From NCBI RefSeq assembly GCF_005519465.1, contig NZ_CP027858.1, positions 3,348,001-3,412,000 on the forward strand: DNA of 64,000 nt, read 5' to 3'. The number at the start of each line of letters is the position of its first letter. The stretch's first letter is position 1. The notes under the pieces were generated by a model. That model was not told the DNA's origin. It saw nothing but the letters and a program-made list of their open reading frames with translations, and ran no database searches. Shown here one piece after another: positions 55,779 to 64,000 of this stretch. Source of the stretch: Streptomyces clavuligerus. Its GTDB lineage: Bacteria; Actinomycetota; Actinomycetes; Streptomycetales; Streptomycetaceae. The translations under genes and the position numbers were made by a program.

Positions 55779-56591
55779 TCAGACCTGGAGCAGGCGCTCC
55801 AGGGTCACGGCGATGCCGTCCTCGTCGTTCGACGCGGTGATCTCGGAGGCCACGGCCTTCAGGTCGTCATGCGCGTTGGCCATCGCCACACCGTGCGCGG
55901 CCCAGCCGAACATCGGTATGTCGTTGGGCATGTCACCGAACGCGATGGTGTCCGCCGCGCGCAGCCCCAGCCGACGGGAGGCCAGCGAGAGACCGGTGGC
56001 CTTGTTGAGCCCCAGCGGGAGGATCTCCACGATCCCCTCGCCCGCCATGACCACATCCACCAGAGCGCCCACGGTCTCCCGCGCGGCTTCGGCCAGAGCG
56101 TCGTCGCCGAGGGTGGGGTGCTGGATGTAGATCTTGTTCAGGGGGGCCGCCCACAGCTCGGAGCGGTCCGCGAGAGCGATCACCGGCAGGGGTCCCTCAT
56201 GGACCGCGTAACCGGGGCTGACGAGCACCTCGCCATCGAGACCGTCCCGGCTCGCCGCCAGCGCCAGCGGACCGACCTCGGCCTCCAGCTTGGACAGCGC
56301 GAGCCCGGCGAGCTGCCGGTCCAGCGTCAGCGAGGTCAGCAGCCGGTGCTCACCGGCGTGGTAGAGCTGCGCCCCCTGGCCGCAGACGGCCAGCCCCTCG
56401 TAGCCGAGGTCGTCGAGTATGTGCCGGGTCCAGGGCACGGACCGGCCGGTGACGACGATGTGCGCCGCGCCCGCCGCCGTGGCGGCGGCCAGCGCCTCAC
56501 GGGTGCGCCGCGAGACCGTCTGGTCCTCGCGCAGCAGCGTGCCGTCGAGGTCCGTCGCGATCAGCGTGTACGGAAAGAGGGCCGGGCTCAC
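55779..56591 (-). CDS. Cof-type HAD family hydrolase
   Basis: A 270-residue HAD phosphatase. [19 protein letters not shown] carries the nucleophile, HIVVTGRS motif 2, [10 protein letters not shown] motif 3 and [19 protein letters not shown] motif 4. Its GTG overlaps the serS stop (GTGA), so it is translationally coupled to serS. It is a paralogue of the HAD protein encoded at 46.4-47.2 kb; both share the GDMPND and NEDG/NDEDG blocks. Probable substrate: a sugar or nucleotide phosphate. Confidence 0.9.
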   Translation of the reverse strand: MSPALFPYTLIATDLDGTLLREDQTVSRRTREALAAATAAGAAHIVVTGRSVPWTRHILDDLGYEGLAVCGQGAQLYHAGEHRLLTSLTLDRQLAGLALSKLEAEVGPLALAASRDGLDGEVLVSPGYAVHEGPLPVIALADRSELWAAPLNKIYIQHPTLGDDALAEAARETVGALVDVVMAGEGIVEILPLGLNKATGLSLASRRLGLRAADTIAFGDMPNDIPMFGWAAHGVAMANAHDDLKAVASEITASNDEDGIAVTLERLLQV

Positions 56592-57865
56592 TTGGCGACC
56601 GGCTCCAGCAGCTCCCGGCCGCCGAGGTAGGGGCGGAGCACCGGGGGCACCCGGACCGACCCGTCGGCGAGCTGGTGGTTCTCCAGGAGCGCCACGATGG
56701 TGCGCGGGACCGCGCACAGCGTGCCGTTGAGCGTCGCCAGCGGCTGGACCTTCTTGCCCTCCCGCATCCGCACCGACAGCCGGCGGGCCTGGAAGCTGTC
56801 GCAGTTCGACGCGGAGGTCAGCTCGCGGTACTTGCCCTGGGTGGGAATCCACGCCTCGCAGTCGTACTTGCGCGAGGCGGAGGCACCGAGGTCACCGGTG
56901 GCCACGTCGATCACCTGGAACGGCAGCTCCAGGCTGGTCAGCCACTGCTTCTCCCACTCCAGCAGCCGCTTGTGCTCGGCCTCGGCGTCCTCCGGCATCA
57001 CATAGGAGAACATCTCGACCTTGTCGAACTGGTGCACACGGAAGATGCCCCGGGTGTCCTTGCCGTACGTACCGGCCTCGCGGCGGTAGCAGGGCGAGAA
57101 ACCGGCGTACCGCAGCGGAAGCTGGTCCGCGTCGATGATCTCGTCCATGTGGTACGCGGCGAGCGGCACCTCGGAGGTGCCGACCAGGTAGTAGTCGTCC
57201 TTCTCCAGGTGGTAGACGTTCTCGGCGGCCTGGCCGAGGAAGCCGGTGCCCTCCATGGCGCGGGGGCGGACCAGCGTCGGGGTCAGCATCGGGGTGAAAC
57301 CGGCCTCGGTCGCCTGGGCGATCGCCGCGTTCACCAGCGCCAGCTCCAGCAGGGCGCCGACACCGGTGAGGTAGTAGAAGCGCGAGCCCGAGACCTTGGC
57401 GCCGCGCTCGACGTCGATGGCGCGGAGGGCCTCGCCCAGCTCCAGATGGTCCTTGGGCTCGAAACCCTCGGCGGCGAAGTCGCGGATCGTGCCATGGGTC
57501 TCCAGGACGACGAAGTCGTCCTCGCCGCCGACCGGGACGTCCTCGTGGACGATGTTCCCGAGGCGCAGCAGCAGCCGCTTGGCCTCCTCGTCGGCCTCGT
57601 TCTGCGTGGCTTCGGCGGCCTTGACCTCGCTCTTCAGCTGCTCCGCCCGCTTCAGCAGCTCCGCCCGCTCCTCGGGCGACGCCTTGGGGACGAGCTTGCC
57701 GAGCTGCTTCTGCTCGGAGCGCAGCTCGTCGAAGCGGACGCCGGACGACCTGCGCCGCTCATCGGCGGAGAGCAGGGCGTCGACAAGCTCGACGTCCTCT
57801 CCACGGGCGCGCTGGGAGGCGCGAACACGGTCGGGGTCCTCACGGAGCAGGCGAAGGTCAATCAC
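56588..57865 (-). CDS. serS: seryl-tRNA synthetase
   Basis: A 425-residue class II synthetase that charges tRNA-Ser. Residues 1-110 are the coiled-coil tRNA arm ([34 protein letters not shown]). The catalytic core has motif 2 [28 protein letters not shown] and motif 3 with [32 protein letters not shown] is the serine-specificity region. The GTG start gives [18 protein letters not shown] as in relatives. A HAD gene is coupled downstream. Its long upstream gap holds a DnaA-box cluster. Confidence 0.97.
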   Translation of the reverse strand: MIDLRLLREDPDRVRASQRARGEDVELVDALLSADERRRSSGVRFDELRSEQKQLGKLVPKASPEERAELLKRAEQLKSEVKAAEATQNEADEEAKRLLLRLGNIVHEDVPVGGEDDFVVLETHGTIRDFAAEGFEPKDHLELGEALRAIDVERGAKVSGSRFYYLTGVGALLELALVNAAIAQATEAGFTPMLTPTLVRPRAMEGTGFLGQAAENVYHLEKDDYYLVGTSEVPLAAYHMDEIIDADQLPLRYAGFSPCYRREAGTYGKDTRGIFRVHQFDKVEMFSYVMPEDAEAEHKRLLEWEKQWLTSLELPFQVIDVATGDLGASASRKYDCEAWIPTQGKYRELTSASNCDSFQARRLSVRMREGKKVQPLATLNGTLCAVPRTIVALLENHQLADGSVRVPPVLRPYLGGRELLEPVAK

Positions 57866-58688
57866 CCCACCAGGCTACCCGGGTGCGCTCCCGGCCCGGC
57901 CACTCCTTTACCGCCACCTACGGCTTTTTGTCTAAATTGCTCGTTTTGCCGGATTGGGTGAGCGAGATTCTGAATGCAGTGATGTGTGATGGTGCCGTCA
58001 AGCCGGAGTGTCCGCATTCGCCGGTACGGGGCAGGGGTGAGGCTGAAATTTGACCCATGTCCGGTGTGTCGTGCGGCACTTGGCCGGACCTTGTCCACAG
58101 GATTGCGGGATTCCAGAAAGTTATCCACAGGCTGTGCGGAAGTCTTGTGGATCGTGGAGCATAGCCATAACGCGATCGGCGAAGGAGCGGAGTCATCTCC
58201 TCTTAAACCTTCTCGATGCGGTCATTCGGGTGGGAAATGCTCGCTCCAAAGAGTTGATCAATGAAATCGGGGTGACGGGGAGACGGCGTGCGAGGGAGGT
58301 GAATCTCTGGCGGAGGGCGGGAAGCGGAGGGTGGCCGTCAGGTCGCATGCCGTCGCCGAACGCGGTGATGTCGACTTGTCCCCAGGCTCCCGGGAAAGCC
58401 TGTGGATAACTCTGTGGACAGAGAAAGTCAGCAGGTAGGACAGTTCCGGTCATCGGATCGGACACCTGCGAGCGGTCCAGAGCGACGAGGATGACGCGGA
58501 AGCGGCCCCCGGTCATCGCCTGGAACCGGAAGAGCCGGAAGGGCCGGAAGAGCAGGGGCAGCCGGGACGGGGAGGCGCGGAGGGACGGGGGCGCCCGGCG
58601 AGGGGGTGGGGACGGGGGAGCGGGGAGGGCGGGGTGGGGGGGAGGGGAGCCCCCCGGGGACCGACCCCCAGGCGCGTGAAGGGAAGCC
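57866..58688. other. 823-bp intergenic region with a DnaA-box cluster
   Basis: Between serS and pheA. It carries TTGTCCACA (58091), TTATCCACA (58121), a weaker CGATCCACA on the other strand (58146), TTATCCACA on the other strand (58401) and CTGTCCACA on the other strand (58413). Three of these are perfect strong DnaA boxes. No gene was recognised: short frames here lack ribosome sites and codon bias. The last 170 bp are strongly G-rich (see separate entry). The AT content of the box region is higher than its surroundings. Confidence 0.7.
58601..58660. repeat. G-run tract with G-quadruplex potential
   Basis: On the plus strand the 60 bp hold at least seven runs of three or more G separated by short spacers (for example GGGGGTGGGGACGGGGGAG). 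This satisfies the usual G3N1-7 pattern. It lies just past the pheA stop codon. Confidence 0.5.
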
Positions 58689-59624
58689 TCAGCCCCGCCC
58701 GTCCTGGCAGCGCCCCAGCCAGTCCGACGCCTCCGTGAAGTCCGCGTCCGATGTTCCCGCCCGGGGCTTCGACACCTTGTCCGGTGTCACCCCGGCCCGC
58801 GGGTAGGAGCCGAGGAACCGCACCTTCGGGGCGGTGCGCTTCAGCCCCATCAGTGCCTCGGCCACCCGCCGCTCGGTGATGTGGCCCTCGGCGTCCACGG
58901 CGAAGCAGTAGTTCCCGATTCCCTCTCCCGTGGGCCGGGACTGGATCAGCATCAGGTTGACGCCGCGTACCGCGAACTCCTGGAGGAGTTCGAGCAGCGC
59001 GCCGGGCCGGTCGGTGCCCAGCCAGATGACCACCGAGGTCCGGTCGGCGCCGGTGGGTGCCGCGGGCCGGGCCGGGCGGCCCACCAGGACGAATCGGGTC
59101 TCCGCGTTCTGCGCGTCGTGGATGTCGGTGACCAGGGCTTCGAGCCCGTAGGTCGCGGCGGCGAACTCGCCCGCGAAGGCGGCGTCGTACTTGCCTTCCT
59201 TGACGAGCCGCGCCCCGTCGGCGTTGGAGGCGGCGGACTCCCACAGCGCGTCGGGCAGGTTGGCCCGGAGCCAGTTGCGGACCTGGGGCTGGGCGACCGG
59301 GTGCCCGGTCACCGTCCGTACGTCGGACAGCCGGGTACCGGGCCGTACCAGCAGGGCGAACGCGATCGGCAGCAGCACCTCGCGGTAGATCATCAGCGGT
59401 GTGCCGGAGGCCAGCTCGTCGAGGGTGGCGGTGACGCCGCCTTCCACCGAGTTCTCGATGGGGACGAGGGCCGCCGCGGCGTCCCCGTTGCGGACGGCGT
59501 CGAGGGCGGCGGGCACGGACACCATCGGGACGAGTTCCCGGGTGGCGGCTTCCGGGAGCGTGCGGAGGGCGGCTTCGGTGAAGGTGCCCTCGGGACCCAG
59601 ATACGTGTAGCGCGTGGCTGACAT
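58689..59624 (-). CDS. pheA: prephenate dehydratase
   Basis: Converts prephenate to phenylpyruvate in phenylalanine synthesis. The 311-residue protein has TYLGPEGTFTEAALRTLP at its start and the VPIENSVEGGVTATLDEL substrate loop. VAQPQVRNWL and AALAAATYGLEAL-type segments lie in the middle. A C-terminal ACT domain (GALLELLQEFAVRGVNLMLIQSRPTGEGIGNYCFAVDAEGHI) senses phenylalanine. It is the monofunctional (no chorismate mutase) form usual for actinobacteria. It stands between the DnaA-box gap and the DyP gene. Confidence 0.95.
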   Translation of the reverse strand: MSATRYTYLGPEGTFTEAALRTLPEAATRELVPMVSVPAALDAVRNGDAAAALVPIENSVEGGVTATLDELASGTPLMIYREVLLPIAFALLVRPGTRLSDVRTVTGHPVAQPQVRNWLRANLPDALWESAASNADGARLVKEGKYDAAFAGEFAAATYGLEALVTDIHDAQNAETRFVLVGRPARPAAPTGADRTSVVIWLGTDRPGALLELLQEFAVRGVNLMLIQSRPTGEGIGNYCFAVDAEGHITERRVAEALMGLKRTAPKVRFLGSYPRAGVTPDKVSKPRAGTSDADFTEASDWLGRCQDGRG

Positions 59625-59857
59625 ACGGTCACCCTAATGCGAGCCGGAGCGGGCTCCGTCCCACCGGGGCGGCCACCGGCACCCGGGCCGGGCCCCGGCT
59701 GTCCGGGGATGCCCGGCCCGCCGTCCGCGCACCGCCCGGCCCATCGTGGGACGGCGCCCGCCCCGCTGAGGGACGGCGCCCGACCCACCGCAGGACCGTG
59801 CCCGACCGCCCCGAGCCCCGGCCGCCCCGAGCCGCGACCGCCCCGGGCCCTGAGCCG

Positions 59858-61372
59858 TCAGGACTCCAGCAGCCGCTGCCCCACGTACTCGCCCTCCCGC
59901 GCCCCGCCCGGTACCGCGAACAGTCCGCTCGCCTCATGGCGGATGAACGGTGAGAGCGCGTCGCCCCGGTCGAGTTTCCGCTGCACCGGGACGAAGCCCC
60001 GCAGCGGGTCCGCCTGCCAGCAGACGAAGAGCAGCCCGGCGTCCGGTGTGCCGTCGGGCCCGATCCCGTCGTGATACGAGAAGGGCCGCCGCAGCATCGC
60101 GGCCCCGCCGTTCTGCTCCGGCGCGGAGATCCGTGCGTGGGCGTTGGCCGGGATGGCCGGCTGTCCGTCCGGGCGCAGCTCGTCGAGGGCGAGCGGGGTG
60201 GTCTCCGTCCCTCCGGTGAGGGGCGCGCCGTCCGCCTTGCGGCGTCCGATGATCTCCTCCTGCCGGGTCAGGGCGAGTCGCTCCCAGTCGTCGAGCAGCA
60301 TGCGGATGCGGCGGACGACGGCGTACGAGCCTCCCGCGAGCCAGTCGTCCGCGCCGCCCGCGCTGTTCGTGCCGCCCCGAGGGGTTCCCGCGCCCGCCGG
60401 GGGGACGAAGATCCGGCGGTCGAAGTCGGGGTCCGAGGGCTGGGGGTTGTTGGTGCCGTCGACCTGGCCCATGAGGTTGCGGGCGGTCATCGGGCGGGCG
60501 GTCGCGCCGGGGGAACGATTGAATCCGTTCATCTGCCAGCGCACGCGTGCCGCGTCCGCCGCGGCCCGCTGGATCTCCCGCAGCGCGTGGAAGGCGACGA
60601 GGCCGTCGTCGGCGCCGATCTGTATCCACAGGTCGCCGTTGGAGCGCCGGGGGTCCAGCCGGTCGGCGGAGAAGGGCGGCAGCGGGTCGAGTCCCGCGGG
60701 CCGCCGGTCGGCCAGGCCGGTGCGGTCGAAGAAGGTGCGTCCGAAGCCGAAGGTGAGCGTCAGCGAGGAGGGCCCGGCGTCCAGGGCGATCCCGGTGTCG
60801 TCGGTTCCGGCGGGCTGCCCGTCCATCAGCCCGGCGGCCAGCGCGGACCAGCGGCGCATCAGGGCGGCGGCTTCCTTGCGGCCTGCGCCGGGGGCGAGGT
60901 CGAAGGCGACCAGATGGCCGCGCGACTGCGCCGGGGTGGTGATTCCGGGCTGGTGCTCGCCGTGGAAGGCGACGGTGGTGGAGCCGACCGAGGCCAGCTC
61001 GGCGGGGGTGTCGTCGAGGGCGGCGGCCCGGACGGCCGCGCCGCCCACCGCCCCCAGGGCCAGCCCTCCGGCGCCGACCGCGCCCGCCGTGCCGAGGAGT
61101 CGTCGTCTCGATACACCGGTGCTCTCCGGAACGGTGCTCTCCGTAACGGGGGTTTCCGGAACGGTGCTTTCCGGCGCGGCCTTCTCCGCCGGGTGTCCGC
61201 CGGACTCCATGGGCTTGGCGCTTCTCACAGGCTTCTCGGTCCGCCGGGTGCGTCGGGTGCGTCGGGTCTGTTCGTTCTGCTGCGTCTGCTGCGTCTGCTG
61301 CGTCTGCTGCGTCTGCGGGGTCCGCCGGGTCTGTTCGCTCGATGCGCCGGACGTGTCGTGCACGGGTTTCAC
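59858..61372 (-). CDS. Tat-exported DyP-type haem peroxidase
   Basis: A haem peroxidase of the EfeB/DtpA group, about 504 residues. A polar Thr/Gln/Arg-rich leader precedes the twin-arginine signal SRRRLLGTAGAVGAGGLALGAVGG (about residues 88-111). The distal-side GxxDG is MGQVDGTNNPQ. DDWLAGGSYAVVRRIRML and the PFSYHDG region (haem ligand zone) follow. In S. lividans the related DtpA aids maturation of the copper enzyme GlxA, next to CopC/CopD-like and Cu-chaperone genes, as here. The leader is encoded by 9-bp repeats; a later start near residue 55 is possible. Confidence 0.88.
   Translation of the reverse strand: MKPVHDTSGASSEQTRRTPQTQQTQQTQQTQQNEQTRRTRRTRRTEKPVRSAKPMESGGHPAEKAAPESTVPETPVTESTVPESTGVSRRRLLGTAGAVGAGGLALGAVGGAAVRAAALDDTPAELASVGSTTVAFHGEHQPGITTPAQSRGHLVAFDLAPGAGRKEAAALMRRWSALAAGLMDGQPAGTDDTGIALDAGPSSLTLTFGFGRTFFDRTGLADRRPAGLDPLPPFSADRLDPRRSNGDLWIQIGADDGLVAFHALREIQRAAADAARVRWQMNGFNRSPGATARPMTARNLMGQVDGTNNPQPSDPDFDRRIFVPPAGAGTPRGGTNSAGGADDWLAGGSYAVVRRIRMLLDDWERLALTRQEEIIGRRKADGAPLTGGTETTPLALDELRPDGQPAIPANAHARISAPEQNGGAAMLRRPFSYHDGIGPDGTPDAGLLFVCWQADPLRGFVPVQRKLDRGDALSPFIRHEASGLFAVPGGAREGEYVGQRLLES
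61244..61316. repeat. 9-bp tandem repeats in the DyP leader
   Basis: GTCTGCTGC recurs about four times (61276-61316) and GGGTGCGTC about three times (61244-61270). They encode TQQ and RRT repeats ahead of the Tat signal. Such arrays can change copy number by slippage. Confidence 0.75.
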
Positions 61373-61379
61373 GGGAGCA

Positions 61380-63485
61380 TCAGCCGATCTTCAGAGTGTC
61401 GGCGACGGTCGTCTGGTCGATGTCGGAGGTCCGCACGGTCACCTGGACCTTCCAGTCGCCGGGCAAGGGGATCTGCACCGAAGCCGTGCTCCAGTGCCCG
61501 GGCGCCAGCCGTTCGGGTGCCACCGGCAGCGGGCCGACCTGCTGGGCCTGGAGCGTGAACGAGATTTTCAGCTCGGGCACGTCCAGGGGCCTGCCGTCCT
61601 TGCCGTCGACCCACACATGCAGGGCGTTGCCGCCGGGGCGGGCCGGGTCGAGGGTGAGGCGCACGGTGCCGCTGCCGTCGGTGCCGCCGGTGTCGAACGG
61701 CAGCTTCAGCTCCACCGGGCCGCGGGGCGCGGCCGGGGCCGCGGCCGAGGAGCCGCCCGGGCCGCCGTTCTGTTCCGTCGCCTCGGCCGTGCGGCCCGGT
61801 TCGGTGGTGGTCAGAACGGTGGTCACGGCGAGCAGCACCACCGCGACGCCGGTCTCGGCGAGCACGGAACGGCGCAGTCCGGCGCGGTCGGGGTCGGCGT
61901 CGCGCTCCTTCTTGCGGCGGGCGGTCGCCATGACGGCCCGCTGCCGGGCGAGCTGGGCGGCGCGTACGGGATCGGGTGCGCCGCCGCCGCCGCTGGCGCT
62001 GCCGTCGTCGTCGCCGGTGCCCCTGCCCATGTCTTCGGTCCCAGTGGTCCCAGCGGTACCGGCAGCCTCAGCGGCCCCGGAGCCGCCCGTCTCCGCCCCC
62101 TCCGGCCCGCGTTCGGCACCGGCCAGCCGCGCCGTCCATGTCCGTGAGTACCGGGCGACCCCGAGCATCACGGCCACCAGCGCCACCTTGACCAGCAGCC
62201 AGCGCCCGTACTCCGTACCGGTCAGCGCGGACCACGACCCGAGCTGCCGCCAGGACTGGTAGAGCCCGGTGACCGCGAGGACGACCACGCTCGCGAAGGC
62301 GACCCGGGAGAACCGCCGCGCCGCGTCCGCCCCGAACGACGGCACCCGGTGGAGCGCCGTCAGCAGGGCCGCGAGCCCGCCGAGCCAGCAGGCGACGGCC
62401 AGCAGATGCAGCACGTCCAGCGGCATCGCGAGCCCCGTCTGGATGCCCGTCGAGGCGTGTTCCGAGAGTGCCCAGGTGGCGGCGATCCCGGCGGCGACCA
62501 CCGTGCCGCCGACCGCGAGCCCGAAGGTGAGGTCCTTCTCCCGGCCGCCGTCCCGCGCGCCGCCGTCACCGCCGTCCCGCGCACCACCGTTACCAGTGGC
62601 ACCACCGTCACCCGCGTCATCCGCGCTGTCCGCGCCGGAGCCGCCCGCCGCCACCGCCCGCGTCTCCCTCGCGTAGGTGCCGAACAGCACCGCGATGAAC
62701 AGCGCCGCCGCGCCGAGCAGCAGCAGCCGGGAGACGAGCGCCGCGCCCGTCTTCGTCTCCAGGACGGGCTGGAGCCCGCCGAGGTCGAAGACGTCGGCGA
62801 GCGTCCCGGAGGTGGTGTACGGGCCGCGCAGCAGCAGCATGGCGAGGGTGGACGCGGTGAGGGCGACCCACGACCGGGCGACGAGCCGTTGCAGCGGCCT
62901 CGCCCCCGCGCCGGGCCGCCAGCACAGCTGGATGAACGCGACCGCGCCGACCAGCAGCGCGAACGAGCCGTACGCCGTGTACCGCGCGAGGTCGTAGAGG
63001 ACGCCGACGGCGCCGCCGCCCGCCTCCTGGTCGGGGAGGGCGACCTGGGTCGCGGAGGGCGCGCCGATGGAGAAGGTGAACGCGCCCGAGATGGGGTGGC
63101 TGTCGGCGGACACGCCCTGCCAGGCCACGGTGTAGGTGCCGTCGGGCAGCTCCGGCCGCAGTTCGGTGCCGTACCGGACCGTCCCGCCTTCGGAGAGGTC
63201 GCGCACGGTGCCGGTGTCGGCGCGTTTCCCGCTGGGTTCGAGGACCCGGATGGAGTCCTTCCCCAGGGCGATCTGCTCGGAGAAGGTGAGGGACACCTCC
63301 CGGGGGGCGGTCGCGACCACCGCCCCGTCCTGGGGATCGCTCCCGGTCAGGGCGGCGTGTGCCGACGCGGGTGGCGCGGCGGCGAGCAGCGCGCCGATGA
63401 CCGTGCCGAGCAGCACGGCCAGGGCGAGCAGCGCGCGTACCGGGCCTGGTGCCGGGACGGGGCGCGGGGCGGTGGTGGCGGTCAT
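61380..63485 (-). CDS. CopC/CopD-type copper resistance protein with C-terminal YtkA-like domain
   Basis: A protein of about 701 residues. A signal peptide ends at ASAHAALTGSDPQDG, which exposes the first His of a CopC domain. The second Cu region is WQGVSADSHPISGAFTFSIG. Eight membrane helices of the CopD type follow, with ALSEHASTGIQTGLAMPLDVLHLLAVACWLGGLAALLTALHRV carrying histidines. A long Gly/Ser/Ala linker and a soluble C-terminal beta domain (LHVWVDGKDGRPLDVPELKISF) resemble YtkA. The ATG at 63485 gives MTATTAPRPVPAPG. It lies between the DyP and PCu(A)C genes, so it is probably a copper importer or carrier. The stop is 7 bp before the DyP start. Confidence 0.9.
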   Translation of the reverse strand: MTATTAPRPVPAPGPVRALLALAVLLGTVIGALLAAAPPASAHAALTGSDPQDGAVVATAPREVSLTFSEQIALGKDSIRVLEPSGKRADTGTVRDLSEGGTVRYGTELRPELPDGTYTVAWQGVSADSHPISGAFTFSIGAPSATQVALPDQEAGGGAVGVLYDLARYTAYGSFALLVGAVAFIQLCWRPGAGARPLQRLVARSWVALTASTLAMLLLRGPYTTSGTLADVFDLGGLQPVLETKTGAALVSRLLLLGAAALFIAVLFGTYARETRAVAAGGSGADSADDAGDGGATGNGGARDGGDGGARDGGREKDLTFGLAVGGTVVAAGIAATWALSEHASTGIQTGLAMPLDVLHLLAVACWLGGLAALLTALHRVPSFGADAARRFSRVAFASVVVLAVTGLYQSWRQLGSWSALTGTEYGRWLLVKVALVAVMLGVARYSRTWTARLAGAERGPEGAETGGSGAAEAAGTAGTTGTEDMGRGTGDDDGSASGGGGAPDPVRAAQLARQRAVMATARRKKERDADPDRAGLRRSVLAETGVAVVLLAVTTVLTTTEPGRTAEATEQNGGPGGSSAAAPAAPRGPVELKLPFDTGGTDGSGTVRLTLDPARPGGNALHVWVDGKDGRPLDVPELKISFTLQAQQVGPLPVAPERLAPGHWSTASVQIPLPGDWKVQVTVRTSDIDQTTVADTLKIG

Positions 63486-63507
63486 GATGCGGTGGTCCGT
63501 CCCCTCG

Positions 63508-64000
63508 TCACCGGTGGTTCTTCGGGTTGTGCGACGGTTCCTCGACCGGGAGGTCGACCGTGATCGGGTCGGATTTCTCGAAGCGCAGCTCCACCGTGAC
63601 GGTGTCGCCCTGTTCGGGGCGGTGCTTGAGGCCCATGAACATGATGTGGCTGCCGCCGCGTTCGAGGTCCAGCGCGCCACGGGCGGGGACGTCGAACTCC
63701 GCGACCTTCCGCATCCGCTGGTCCTTCGACTCGTGGATCGACACATCGTCGGAGAGCGCGCTGGTGACACCGGTCAGCTTGTCGGCGGTGCCGCCTTCGT
63801 TGCGTACGGTGAGGAATCCGGCGGCCACGTCGTTGACGGGCTGGGGCATGAAGGCGCCGTCGACGGTGAGCCGGGGCGGGCCGTCGTCCGGGCCGGAGCC
63901 GTCGCCGCCGGTGGAGCAGCCGGTGAGCGCCAGTGCCGCGGCGAGGGCGAGTGCCGCTCCGAGGCGGGCGCGCGGGTCCCGGCGTCGGCGGTCGGCGCGC
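63508..64000 (-). CDS. PCu(A)C-type copper chaperone lipoprotein (5' end beyond window)
   Basis: The frame runs off the right edge; the N-terminus is missing. The visible part begins inside a signal peptide (RLGAALALAAALALTGC) whose LTGC is a lipobox, so the protein is anchored by lipid outside the membrane. The mature domain has AGFLTVRNEGGTADKLTGV, then IHESKDQRMRKV and GGSHIMFMGLKHR, whose H and M residues are the Cu(I) ligands of PCu(A)C proteins. It lies 22 bp upstream of the CopC/CopD gene on the same strand and likely hands copper to it. Confidence 0.87.
   Translation of the reverse strand, partial: RADRRRRDPRARLGAALALAAALALTGCSTGGDGSGPDDGPPRLTVDGAFMPQPVNDVAAGFLTVRNEGGTADKLTGVTSALSDDVSIHESKDQRMRKVAEFDVPARGALDLERGGSHIMFMGLKHRPEQGDTVTVELRFEKSDPITVDLPVEEPSHNPKNHR

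Noticed and set aside
57986..58264. 92-residue frame in the serS-pheA gap containing several cysteines
   Set aside because: No ribosome-binding site, poor Streptomyces codon bias, and it passes through DnaA boxes; more likely non-coding.
61276..61316. CRISPR-like regular repeats
   Set aside because: The unit is 9 bp with no spacers and lies inside a reading frame; it is a simple tandem repeat. No CRISPR array was seen anywhere in the window.

Overview
The window is chromosomal DNA of a Streptomyces (or very close relative). GC content and codon bias are very high, GTG and even TTG starts are common, and the sporulation gene ssgA, femX, and tandem DUF397 genes with an XRE/DUF5753 regulator are present. 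Seven copies of the ParB site GTTTCACGTGAAAC occur, as expected within about 100 kb of a Streptomyces origin. As I recall it, the gene order cca - ino1/padR - PBP - femX - rpsF/ssb/rpsR/rplI - dnaB - ssgR/ssgA - thiC - hisC - cydAB/cydDC - serS - pheA - DyP/copper genes matches the oriC-proximal core of Streptomyces coelicolor (roughly SCO3895-SCO3965). I could not align it.

Layout. 1-3.1 kb: partial DUF6049 secreted protein and divergent cca, then a triple parS array set in long palindromes. 3.2-6.5 kb: MFS exporter, inositol-phosphate synthase and a PadR repressor with a strong operator. 6.8-14.3 kb: cell-wall block (class A PBP, GT87 glycosyltransferase, alanine-racemase-like protein, FemX, small membrane protein). 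14.5-16.3 kb: rpsF-ssb-rpsR-rplI operon, terminator and two parS sites. 16.4-19.7 kb: MATE exporter and dnaB, separated by a DnaA-box cluster. 19.7-27.4 kb: accessory enzymes and regulators (phosphotransferase, serine hydrolase, MarR, GNAT, Nudix, LysR, Cys/Met PLP enzyme, holin-like protein, cupin). 27.6-30.2 kb: an ssgR reduced to its DNA-binding domain, ssgA, and a His-rich YibE/F protein. 30.3-32.2 kb: TPP riboswitch and thiC. 32.3-36.2 kb: membrane protein, phosphoesterase, LacI regulator. 36.3-46.3 kb: aminotransferase, cydA-cydB-cydDC behind a Rex operator, and a GAF/GAF histidine kinase. 46.3-50 kb: HAD phosphatase, second DnaA-box cluster, hydrolase-SDR fusion. 50-53.7 kb: two ABC ATPase/permease pairs. 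53.9-55.7 kb: small accessory island (Cys-rich 55-aa protein and 42-aa membrane protein divergent from XRE regulator and two DUF397 proteins). 55.7-59.6 kb: HAD, serS, third DnaA-box cluster, pheA. 59.8-64 kb: Tat-exported DyP peroxidase, CopC/CopD-like protein and a PCu(A)C lipoprotein cut by the window end.

Together these genes link replication and chromosome segregation (dnaB, ssb, parS, DnaA boxes), wall growth and sporulation (PBP, femX, ssgA), the low-oxygen/redox terminal oxidase (cyd, Rex site) and extracytoplasmic copper handling. The most novel-looking items are the truncated ssgR, the small-protein/XRE/DUF397 island, the parS sites built into palindromes or a start codon, and the three DnaA-box clusters outside oriC. 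No tRNA, rRNA, CRISPR array or insertion sequence was recognised.
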